A stretch of DNA of 6,181 bases from an uncultured Prevotella sp. (GTDB taxonomy: Bacteria; Bacteroidota; Bacteroidia; Bacteroidales; Bacteroidaceae): NCBI GenBank assembly GCA_934203355.1, contig CAKPZC010000083.1, positions 1 to 6,181 of the forward strand. The letters are read 5' to 3'. Positions within the stretch are counted from its first letter, which is position 1; every line of letters begins with the position of its first letter. Position numbers and translations under genes: made by a program. Below the pieces are notes generated by a model. The model saw only the letters and a list, made by a program, of their open reading frames with translations, was not told the origin of the DNA and did no database searches. Positions 1 to 4,771 of this stretch are shown in pieces.

Positions 1-4
1 ATAT

Positions 5-42
5 GCAAGCATTGGGTAATTTATTGTTATCCAATGACTTGC
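5..42 (+). terminator. Hairpin at window start, possible terminator of an upstream gene
   Basis: GCAAG-CATTGG-GTAA (5-19) pairs with TTAT-CCAATG-CTTGC (27-42) around a 7-nt loop, with one bulged A at 37 and one G-T pair. The 3' side is followed by TTTCTTGT, a weak T-rich tail, so it could end transcription of a plus-strand gene left of the window. The upstream gene is not visible, so the role is an inference; the stem itself is plain in the sequence. Confidence 0.45.
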
Positions 43-45
43 TTT

Positions 46-61
46 CTTGTAAAATTACAAG
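46..61. repeat. Short perfect inverted repeat, alternative to the first hairpin
   Basis: CTTGTAA (46-52) and TTACAAG (55-61) are perfect inverted copies separated by AA. A second, competing pairing is GACTTG (36-41) with CAAGTC (58-63), which would break the base of the 5-42 hairpin. This gives two mutually exclusive folds. The function is unknown. Confidence 0.4.
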
Positions 62-95
62 TCTGCTAATTTAAGGTGGCTATTAAAATGTTCAA

Positions 96-112
96 AATGT
101 AAACTCTACATT
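96..112. promoter_or_regulatory. Possible operator upstream of the ptb promoter
   Basis: AATGTA (96-101), AACTC, TACATT (107-112) is a perfect 6-5-6 dyad about 50 bp upstream of the -33 element of the ptb promoter. The size and location fit an activator site, but a dyad this short can arise by chance in AT-rich DNA. No regulator is identified. Confidence 0.25.
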
Positions 113-161
113 CCAAACATGCACACATTACATAAAAATGTGAAAAAAACCCCTCAATTTC

Positions 162-192
162 TTTGTAGATAACTAAACTTCTGCTACCTTTG
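162..192 (+). promoter_or_regulatory. Bacteroidota-type promoter for ptb-buk
   Basis: TTTG (162-165), a 19-bp spacer and TACCTTTG (185-192) match the Bacteroidota TTTG-N19-21-TAnnTTTG consensus exactly. Transcription would start a few bases after 192, giving a leader of about 65 nt before the ATG at 266. It is the best promoter match found in the window. No terminator-like structure lies between ptb and buk, so it probably drives both genes. Confidence 0.75.
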
Positions 193-201
193 CCAACGGT
201 T

Positions 202-230
202 ATTGCACAATCGAAGATTGTTTGAGCAAT
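202..230 (+). promoter_or_regulatory. 5'-UTR stem-loop before ptb
   Basis: ATTGC (202-206) and ACAATC (207-212) pair with GATTGT (216-221) and GCAAT (226-230). The loop is GAA and there is a 4-nt bulge (TTGA) on the 3' side. It lies within the predicted leader, starting about 10 nt after the -7 element and ending 35 nt before the ATG. It could stabilise the message or affect initiation. It resembles no riboswitch class I can name. Confidence 0.45.
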
Positions 231-265
231 GCCTATACCTTTAGATTAACTTAAACAAACGTAAT

Positions 266-1186
266 ATGAACCCTATTGTTAACTTCAAAGCCTTGCCAGA
301 ACGGTTGCGCTCATTAGGAAAGCGCGTCACTGTAGCCGTGGCATCTCCTGCCGACTCACACACCGAAGAAGTGATTGAGCGTAGCATCAAAGAAGATTTC
401 GCACAGTTTATTCTTGTGGCTGTCGACGCCAAGCAAGCCATCGCACAACGTCTTGCCAGCGACTATCCCGACCACGTTAGAATCATCATCGCCACCGACG
501 ATGACGACGCTGCGCAACTTGCCGTCAAGGAAGTGCGCGAGGCACGTGCCGACGTGTTGATGAAGGGATCGCTCAACACCGACAACTTGTTGCGCGCTGT
601 GCTCAACAAGGAGCATGGAATACTCGTCAAGGGCAGTGTGCTCACTCATATCGCTGTGGCTGAAGTGCCTGGCATGAACCGCCTGATGTTCTTCTCCGAC
701 GCTGCCGTGATTCCATTCCCCACCACCGAGCAGCTCGACGCAGTAACTAAATACCTCAGCGACACATGGCGAAGCATCACCGGACAGGAATGCCCACGCA
801 TAGCCCTGACCCACTGCACCGAGAAGACAAGCGAGAAGTTCCCCATCACTATCTCTTATCAGGAGGTGAAGAAGTATGCTGCTGAAGGACGCTACGGCAA
901 TGTGTGCATCGACGGACCGATGGACGTGAAGACTGCTTGCGACGCCGAGAGCGGAGCTATCAAGGGCATCGCATCGCCTGTTGTGGGCAACGCCGACATT
1001 CTGATATTCCCCGACATCGAGGCTGGCAATACTTTCTATAAGACTCTCACTTATTTCGCCCACGCCACGGTGACTGGCATGCTCGCCGGAACCACCGCAC
1101 CAGTGGTAGTGACATCGCGCGCCGACTCTGCCGACTCTAAGTTCTACTCGTTGGCTGTGGCTTGTCTCAAGGCAGCAACAAAGTGA
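266..1186 (+). CDS. ptb: Phosphate butyryltransferase (phosphate acyltransferase family)
   Basis: Cytoplasmic enzyme exchanging CoA for phosphate on butyryl-CoA or branched short acyl-CoAs (EC 2.3.1.19 type), giving acyl phosphate for the kinase encoded next. The 306 residues match the usual length of Ptb and are shorter than many acetate-type Pta proteins. Family motifs are visible: DVLMKGSLNT (96-105) followed by LLRAVLNKE, LTHIAVAEV (126-134), FFSDAAVIPFPT (142-153), PDIEAGN (249-255) and PVVVTSRADSADSK (279-292) near the C-terminus. The ATG at 266 lies about 65 nt after the predicted transcription start and follows an A-rich leader without a Shine-Dalgarno sequence, as is usual in this phylum. 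buk follows 47 bp downstream. Together they make acid plus ATP by substrate-level phosphorylation. The substrate, butyrate versus isobutyrate or isovalerate from amino acids, cannot be read from the sequence. A pure acetate-type Pta is unlikely given the partner. Confidence 0.93.
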   Translation: MNPIVNFKALPERLRSLGKRVTVAVASPADSHTEEVIERSIKEDFAQFILVAVDAKQAIAQRLASDYPDHVRIIIATDDDDAAQLAVKEVREARADVLMKGSLNTDNLLRAVLNKEHGILVKGSVLTHIAVAEVPGMNRLMFFSDAAVIPFPTTEQLDAVTKYLSDTWRSITGQECPRIALTHCTEKTSEKFPITISYQEVKKYAAEGRYGNVCIDGPMDVKTACDAESGAIKGIASPVVGNADILIFPDIEAGNTFYKTLTYFAHATVTGMLAGTTAPVVVTSRADSADSKFYSLAVACLKAATK

Positions 1187-1233
1187 AAAAACAAATAGCT
1201 AAAGCTTAGTTACAAAAAAAAAGAACAATCGAA

Positions 1234-2295
1234 ATGAAAAGAATATTCGTCATTAACCCTGGCTGCACTTCTACCAAGGTGGCTGTATATGAGGACGACA
1301 AGGCTGTGTGGACATCCGACGGTCTGCACCCGCAAGAGGAGATAGACAAGTTCATGACCGTGGACGACCAGTATGAATATCGCAAAAACTTCATCATCAA
1401 CTTGCTCAAAGAGGCTGGCATTCCGTTGAAGTTCGACGCTGTGATTGGTCGTGGCGGATTGCTCAAACCGCTCCATGGTGGCGTGTATGCTGTCAACGAA
1501 CAGATGAAGTACGACCTGCATCATGCCAAGCATCAGCACGTGTGCAACCTCGGCTCTCTCATTGCCGACGAAATAGCACGCAAATGTGGATGTCCGGCTT
1601 TCATGGCCGACCCCGTTGTTGTCGACGAGATGATGACACGCGCTCGCTACACTGGTCTGCCGTTTATGAAGCGTGAGTCTATATTCCACGCTCTCAACGC
1701 CAAGGCTGCTGCCCGCCGCTATGCTAAGACCTGTGGCAAGGTGTATGAGGATATGGACGTTATCGTGGCTCACCTCGGTGGCGGCATCTGCGTGTCGGCA
1801 CACCACCTCGGCAAGGTTATCGACGTGAACAACGCGCTCAACGGCGAAGGCCCTATCGCTCCCGAACGCTCGGGCACTCTGCCTGCCGACCAGCTTGTGC
1901 GCCTCTGCTTCTCGGGCAAGTACACCCAGAACCAGATTATGAAGATGCTCGCTGGCTATGGCGGTTGTCAGGCTTTGCTGGGCATCAAGGACATGAAGGA
2001 GATTTCGCGCCGCGCCGAAGCTGGCGAGGAGCCTTATCACGAGGTGCTCGAGGCTATGCTCTACACCGTGTCGAAGCAGATTGGTGCCATGGCAGTGGCT
2101 CTATGGGGCAAGGCAGAAGCCATCATCCTCACTGGCGGCATCGCCTACAGCAAGTATTGCGTTGAGGAGATAAAGAAGCAGGTGGGATTCCTCGCACCAG
2201 TAGTAGTGTTGCCTGGCGAGGGAGAAATGGAATCGCTCGCATTCAACGCCCTCGGCGCACTCAACGGCGAGTTGCCTATACACGAATATAAATAA
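1234..2295 (+). CDS. buk: Butyrate kinase
   Basis: Transfers phosphate from butyryl phosphate (or branched acyl phosphate) to ADP, giving ATP and the free acid (EC 2.7.2.7 type). It belongs to the acetokinase branch of the ASKHA fold; the 353 residues are the usual butyrate-kinase length, clearly shorter than acetate kinase. Visible motifs are the N-terminal phosphate loop NPGCTSTK (8-15), RGGLLKPLHGGVY, the second phosphate loop AHLGGGI (179-185), the adenosine-site TGGIAYS (from 300) and PGEGEMESLA (E329 to S334 region) at the C-terminus. C11 replaces the serine that I recall as common in the first loop. The ATG at 1234 follows an A-rich 47-bp spacer after ptb, with no terminator between, so the two are probably cotranscribed. 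The gene ends in TAA, followed 7 bp later by a long-stem hairpin. Product assignment is strong; acyl-chain preference is not determined. Confidence 0.94.
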   Translation: MKRIFVINPGCTSTKVAVYEDDKAVWTSDGLHPQEEIDKFMTVDDQYEYRKNFIINLLKEAGIPLKFDAVIGRGGLLKPLHGGVYAVNEQMKYDLHHAKHQHVCNLGSLIADEIARKCGCPAFMADPVVVDEMMTRARYTGLPFMKRESIFHALNAKAAARRYAKTCGKVYEDMDVIVAHLGGGICVSAHHLGKVIDVNNALNGEGPIAPERSGTLPADQLVRLCFSGKYTQNQIMKMLAGYGGCQALLGIKDMKEISRRAEAGEEPYHEVLEAMLYTVSKQIGAMAVALWGKAEAIILTGGIAYSKYCVEEIKKQVGFLAPVVVLPGEGEMESLAFNALGALNGELPIHEYK

Positions 2296-2302
2296 ACAAC
2301 CA

Positions 2303-2360
2303 GAGGGTGGGTCAAAATAGGAGTTAACGGAAGTTTGGGCTTCTATTTTGACACACCCTC
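2303..2360 (+). terminator. Long-stem hairpin downstream of buk
   Basis: Two 18-nt arms (2303-2320 and 2343-2360) are inverted copies with a single mismatch, around a 22-nt loop. It starts just after the buk stop, a position expected for a terminator or mRNA 3'-end stabiliser. There is no T-run after the stem, so it is not a textbook intrinsic terminator. The arm sequence GAGGGTGTGTCAAA is closely similar to the boundary sequences of the palindromic core further downstream (2433 and 2661-2678). Confidence 0.5.
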
Positions 2361-2369
2361 CTCCTACTA

Positions 2370-2400
2370 TAAGTGTGTGGTCATATTTATCGTATATATA
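2370..2400 (+). repeat. Left terminal inverted repeat, copy 1
   Basis: Over about 30 bp it matches the reverse complement of 2721-2751 with roughly three mismatches; the shared stretch includes TCATATTTATCGTATATAT. The end lies next to the putative ACTA duplication. Confidence 0.6.
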
Positions 2401-2450
2401 TCGTAGGAGAGGCTTAACAATCATGGTAGAGTGGAGGGTGTGTAAAAACT

Positions 2451-2474
2451 CAAACAAAAGCGGGCTGAAAGCCC
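2451..2474 (-). terminator. Intrinsic terminator on the minus strand (element copy 1)
   Basis: Read on the minus strand: GGGCT-TTC-AGCCC followed by GCTTTTGTTTG. This is a 5-bp GC-rich stem with a T-rich tail. It lies downstream of the ATPase gene and could end its transcript. It is the mirror image of the plus-strand terminator at 2636. Confidence 0.55.
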
Positions 2475-2635
2475 AATATCTCTACAGCCCAGGGCAACGC
2501 CCTGGGTATAAGGTATTTACGGATAATGCGCCCTGTAAGGGCAACTCTATCTGGCACAATAGAGTTGCCCTTACAGGGCGCATGGGTTGTGTTTATCCTT
2601 ATACCCAGGGCGTTGCCCTGGGCTGTGGAGATATT

Positions 2636-2656
2636 GGGCTTTCAGCCCGTTTTTTT
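2636..2656 (+). terminator. Intrinsic terminator on the plus strand (element copy 1)
   Basis: GGGCT-TTC-AGCCC-G followed by seven T (2650-2656) is the clearest classical rho-independent terminator in the window. It would stop transcription coming from ptb-buk before it runs antisense into the ATPase gene. It is part of the palindromic element, so the element works as a two-way insulator at this convergent junction. Confidence 0.65.
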
Positions 2657-2677
2657 GTATGAGTTTGACACACCATC

Positions 2678-2727
2678 CACCTACAGATTGCCACTCATAT
2701 ATCACCTACAGATTGCCACTCATATAT
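2678..2727. repeat. 25-bp tandem duplication inside the element
   Basis: A unit beginning CACCTACAGATTGCC and ending CATATAT occurs twice head to tail (2678-2702 and 2703-2727) without a mismatch. Copy 2 of the element has only a single corresponding unit (5951-5975 region), so this is a local duplication specific to copy 1, probably from slippage or unequal exchange. Confidence 0.8.
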
Positions 2728-2751
2728 ACGATAAATATGAGCACATACTTA
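2721..2751 (-). repeat. Right terminal inverted repeat, copy 1
   Basis: Inverted partner of 2370-2400. It also matches the start of element copy 2 (5928 onward) over nearly 50 bp, read on the minus strand here. It carries a subterminal dyad, CTCATAT...ATATGAG. It ends 5 bp from the stop codon of the ATPase gene. Confidence 0.6.
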
Positions 2752-2756
2752 ACTAT

Positions 2757-3902
2757 TCATTCCCTCCACACTCTTCTCTTCAACCACATTTGTAGTATCG
2801 GATCGCTCATTGCCAAAGTTTTCGGGGCAATGGTTGTGATTAAGTCCTTCTCGGTAAGTGCCTTTTTGAGTCGGGTAATGTTGGCTGCTGTACCAAGCTG
2901 ATATTGCTTGAGAACCGTTGATTGCGTAAAACCAGTATTAACGCCATTGGCAAGAGCATGAAGGAAGTTCATCTGATATGCCGAGAGGTCTTCAGTCTGT
3001 TGTATGAAGAGCGGTTCGCAAGCATCAAGAAGCCGGTCGATGGCATTATTGAGGTCGGTCTCGGTGGCAGTATCATTCGTATGAAGCCACACAAGCCATG
3101 CAAGTTGCTGCACATAAGAAGAGAAGCGGTCGGTGACACGGCATATTGACTGCGCCAACTGCTCAGAAATGTGCTTGCCCGTAACCTCAAAACGCTGGCA
3201 AATGAACTCTACCCAGTCTGGCTCGCTTATCTTTCCAAGATAAAACAAGTCGCCAAAGCGGTAGAACGGATAACTGCTGTTTTGGAACATACGCTCCATC
3301 ATGTGCTTCTTGCTGCCATACAAGCAATAACTGACGTGCGATTGCAACTGCCACACGCCACGCAACTTCTTCTGAAACGTAAGCGAATCGGGGTATTCGC
3401 CTATTTGTTGGAACTCATCAATACAAACAACTATACGATAACCTTTCTCACGTGCTATCAGTTCGGGCAAGCGCAACACCTCCTCAGTTGTGTTGCTGCT
3501 GGCATTATACTCAAGCGATACGGAGAAATCATTATACGGATCCATTCCAAAACTAATCTTCGGAACGAAACGACTGAGAAACACCTTGGCATTCTCCATC
3601 CACTCTTCCCATTTGGAAGAAGTAGCTCGAACTACAGCTGTGGCAAAAGCATTGATGAAGTCTGACTCCGAACGTGTTCCAAAAGCATCAATACGCGCAA
3701 TACGGATATTATCTTTGTCGATGAGCGAACACACCCTGTCGACAAGCGAAGTTTTACCCATACGACGCGGCGAGATTAGTATGGTGTTCACTCCGTATGT
3801 GAAATTGGCTTTCAGACGTTCGGTCTCGGTACGACGATCGGTAAAGGCATCGCCTTCAACACGTACTCCGAAAACAAAAGGAGATTCTATTTTGTTTGTC
3901 AT
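2757..3902 (-). CDS. AAA ATPase of the archaeal-type (PF01637-like) family
   Basis: Predicted ATP-binding protein of 381 residues. The P-loop is SPRRMGKTS (44-52, K50), with serine where the first Walker A glycine usually stands. Walker B is RIVVCIDEF (D162, E163), and CLYGSKK (193-199) is a probable sensor-1 strand. The final 75 or so residues (FLHALANG...NITRLKKALTEKDLI...DPILQMWLKRR) look like a winged helix followed by the DP-x-L-x-x-W-L-K-R tail common in this family, so DNA binding is plausible. The reading frame stays open upstream to a TTG at 3977, but that extension reads through the repeat array and promoter. The ATG at 3902 begins MTNKIESPFVFG, which suits the family start. It seems to have its own promoter, downstream of a nitroreductase gene, and its stop lies 5 bp from the palindromic element. 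Members of this family are often multicopy in Bacteroidota and their role is unclear, so no specific function is claimed. Confidence 0.85.
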   Translation of the reverse strand: MTNKIESPFVFGVRVEGDAFTDRRTETERLKANFTYGVNTILISPRRMGKTSLVDRVCSLIDKDNIRIARIDAFGTRSESDFINAFATAVVRATSSKWEEWMENAKVFLSRFVPKISFGMDPYNDFSVSLEYNASSNTTEEVLRLPELIAREKGYRIVVCIDEFQQIGEYPDSLTFQKKLRGVWQLQSHVSYCLYGSKKHMMERMFQNSSYPFYRFGDLFYLGKISEPDWVEFICQRFEVTGKHISEQLAQSICRVTDRFSSYVQQLAWLVWLHTNDTATETDLNNAIDRLLDACEPLFIQQTEDLSAYQMNFLHALANGVNTGFTQSTVLKQYQLGTAANITRLKKALTEKDLITTIAPKTLAMSDPILQMWLKRRVWRE

Positions 3903-3906
3903 ATTA

Positions 3907-3938
3907 AAATTTGCATAGATGGTTGGATATGCAAATTT
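3907..3938. promoter_or_regulatory. 11-10-11 dyad over the ATPase promoter and leader
   Basis: AAATTTGCATA (3907-3917) and TATGCAAATTT (3928-3938) are perfect inverted copies with 10 bp between. One arm contains most of the predicted -7 element and the other lies only 4 bp before the ATG. The position suits a repressor operator, possibly for autoregulation. In RNA it would be at most partly transcribed, so a DNA site is more likely than a leader hairpin. Confidence 0.5.
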
Positions 3939-3963
3939 ACATAATTTATTCGTTTTAAACAAG
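3932..3963 (-). promoter_or_regulatory. Predicted promoter of the ATPase gene
   Basis: On the minus strand, CTTG (3963-3960), a 20-bp spacer and TAAATTTG (3939-3932) fit the Bacteroidota pattern with one deviation in the -33 box. The -7 box matches TAnnTTTG fully. The resulting leader is short, about 20-25 nt. Both boxes overlap repeat structures that may be operators. Confidence 0.5.
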
Positions 3964-3990
3964 ATTGTTTTAAACAACCTTGTTTAAAAC
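3952..3990. repeat. Three 15-bp-phased GTTTTAAAC repeats
   Basis: GTTTTAAAC starts at 3952 and 3967, and its reverse complement GTTTAAAAC starts at 3982: three sites at exactly 15-bp steps. The last two form a perfect 11-2-11 palindrome (3967-3990) flanking CC. They sit at and upstream of the -33 box of the ATPase promoter, in the gap after the nitroreductase gene. They could be regulator sites, and the palindrome could also fold as an AT-rich hairpin at the nitroreductase mRNA 3' end. Confidence 0.55.
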
Positions 3991-4015
3991 TGTAATTTAT
4001 CTATTAATCAACGGT

Positions 4016-4675
4016 TTATTTCTTGTTGATGTTGTACGAAATATTCTCTTCTTTGAATTTTTCCTTTGGTTGTGGATGTTCTGCTGGGTATCCTATTACC
4101 ACCATGTTGAGTGGAATAAGATTGCTTGACAACGACAATGCTTTGCCTATTGCTTGGCACCGCTCTTCTGACGGATAGGCACCCGTCCACACAGCACCAA
4201 GCCCCAAGGCGTGGGCTGCGAGAAGCATATTCTCAGTGGCAGCCGAAGCATCCTGAATCCAGAAGTCGCGACCGCCCCCCTCTATCATTTTCTCGGTATC
4301 GCCACAAACCACAATGGCGAGGGGTGCTTTCTTTATCATCTTGGCGTAGGGATTGGCATCGGCGAGAGCGTCGAGCAAGTCACGCTGGTCGACAACAACG
4401 AAGTGCCATGGTTGTTTGTTCATTGCCGTGGGAGCTGCCATAGCAGCACGCAGCATTTTTTCTATCTTCTCCTTCTCTACCGGTCGCGCCTCATAGTCGC
4501 GTATACTGGTGCGAGTGGCGATATTGTCGAGCACCGCCTGCTCTGTGTTTACCGTTTCACCTTCGTTTGCCGACTTCTCGGTAGAGGATTCACCAGACAC
4601 CAAGCGCACGCCAAGCATCACTACAACCAAGGCGAGCACAATATTTAATACTATCGATTTATTCTGTAAATTCAT
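4016..4675 (-). CDS. Membrane-anchored nitroreductase family protein
   Basis: FMN-dependent NAD(P)H-type oxidoreductase fold of 219 residues; the substrate is unknown. The N-terminus has a hydrophobic segment (about 8-27, IVLNIVLALVVVMLGVRLV) then a polar linker (28-45). The nitroreductase domain carries RTSIRDYEARPV (55-66), whose Arg and Ser positions normally bind FMN phosphate, AAPTAMNKQPW (80-90), and the DASAATENMLLAAHALGLG helix with AVWTG (142-165). There is no lipobox cysteine and no twin-arginine motif, so the segment is either an uncleaved anchor or a Sec signal peptide. Charge distribution suggests the domain faces outward, which is unusual for a protein with non-covalent FMN. Start ATG at 4675 follows AT-rich DNA. 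The NosR-like gene lies 96 bp upstream, with no clear promoter between, so cotranscription is likely. A cytoplasm-facing domain is the main alternative. Confidence 0.85.
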   Translation of the reverse strand: MNLQNKSIVLNIVLALVVVMLGVRLVSGESSTEKSANEGETVNTEQAVLDNIATRTSIRDYEARPVEKEKIEKMLRAAMAAPTAMNKQPWHFVVVDQRDLLDALADANPYAKMIKKAPLAIVVCGDTEKMIEGGGRDFWIQDASAATENMLLAAHALGLGAVWTGAYPSEERCQAIGKALSLSSNLIPLNMVVIGYPAEHPQPKEKFKEENISYNINKK

Positions 4676-4691
4676 AATTTAAAATTTTAAA

Positions 4692-4767
4692 ATTCAACAC
4701 TCAACATTCAACATTCAACATTCAACATTGCGGCTCTGCCGCAACCATTCAACACTCAACATTCAAA
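4692..4767. repeat. Heptamer tandem repeats around a GC hairpin
   Basis: Units of ATTCAAC, with ACTCAAC variants, occur five times at 4692-4726 and three times at 4747-4767 (the last ends in A). Between them is the perfect hairpin TTGCGGC-TCT-GCCGCAA (4728-4744). The first three units of each block have the same order (ATTCAAC, ACTCAAC, ATTCAA), as if the block had been duplicated or the hairpin inserted into one array. It fills the gap between the NosR-like gene and the nitroreductase gene. Copy number changes would alter leader length but not a reading frame. Confidence 0.85.
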
Positions 4768-4771
4768 ACTC

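Larger units (their letters stand above)
2431..2680. repeat. Nested palindromic core, copy 1
   Basis: The left arm (2431-2550) and right arm (2559-2680) pair nearly end to end around the 8-nt loop CTGGCACA (2551-2558). Each arm is built of short hairpins that also fold alone: GGGCT-GAA-AGCCC (2462-2474), CCCAGGGC-AAC-GCCCTGGG (2488-2506) and GCCCT-GTA-AGGGC (2530-2542), mirrored at 2567-2579, 2604-2622 and 2636-2648. The innermost stem, 2526-2550 with 2559-2583, is perfect over 25 bp. The DNA or RNA could therefore form one hairpin of about 120 bp or a row of six small ones. The outer boundary GTGGA-GGGTGTGT is present in both arms (mirrored, with minor changes). Confidence 0.85.
2370..2751. 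mobile_element. MITE-like palindromic element, copy 1
   Basis: About 382 bp, filling most of the 461-bp gap between the convergent 3' ends of buk and the ATPase gene. The ends are inverted copies starting TAAGTGTGTG on the left and TAAGTATGTG on the right (read inward). The tetramer ACTA occurs just outside both ends (2366-2369 and 2752-2755), consistent with a target duplication. Inside is a 250-bp nested-palindrome core. No transposase or credible ORF is present, so if mobile it would depend on an enzyme in trans. A partial second copy starts at 5928. I cannot assign it to a named insertion-sequence family. It could instead be a dispersed palindromic repeat (REP/BIME-like) or a structured RNA element. 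Confidence 0.6.

Noticed and set aside
124..142. CACAT/ATGTG inverted repeat upstream of ptb
   Set aside because: A 5-bp match with a 9-nt gap in AT-rich DNA is expected by chance.
356..1063. Long minus-strand frame opposite ptb
   Set aside because: It is a shadow caused by codon bias of ptb; the plus-strand product has clear family motifs and the antisense product has none.
1210..2040. 276-codon minus-strand frame opposite buk
   Set aside because: It is a shadow of buk with histidine- and valine-rich composition typical of antisense reading and no recognisable domain.
2678..2727. CRISPR-like direct repeat
   Set aside because: The two 25-bp units are directly adjacent with no spacer, so this is a tandem duplication.
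2370..2751. Integron attC or phage attachment site
   Set aside because: No integrase-site core (GTTRRRY/RYYYAAC) pairs or integrase gene are seen; the multi-module symmetry is unlike either.
2348..2901. Open frames of about 90-105 codons on the plus strand through element copy 1
   Set aside because: They read the palindromic core, overlap one another in different frames, and run antisense into the ATPase gene. The repeated QGVALG/PGRCPG-like peptides are translations of the inverted repeat, not protein conservation.
3903..3977. TTG-initiated 25-residue extension of the ATPase
   Set aside because: It translates the phased repeats (FKT-like repetition) and crosses the predicted promoter. The ATG at 3902 suits the family N-terminus.
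4007..4030. ATCAAC/GTTGAT hairpin across the nitroreductase stop
   Set aside because: The 6-bp stem with a 12-nt loop is weak and has no T-tract on the transcript strand.
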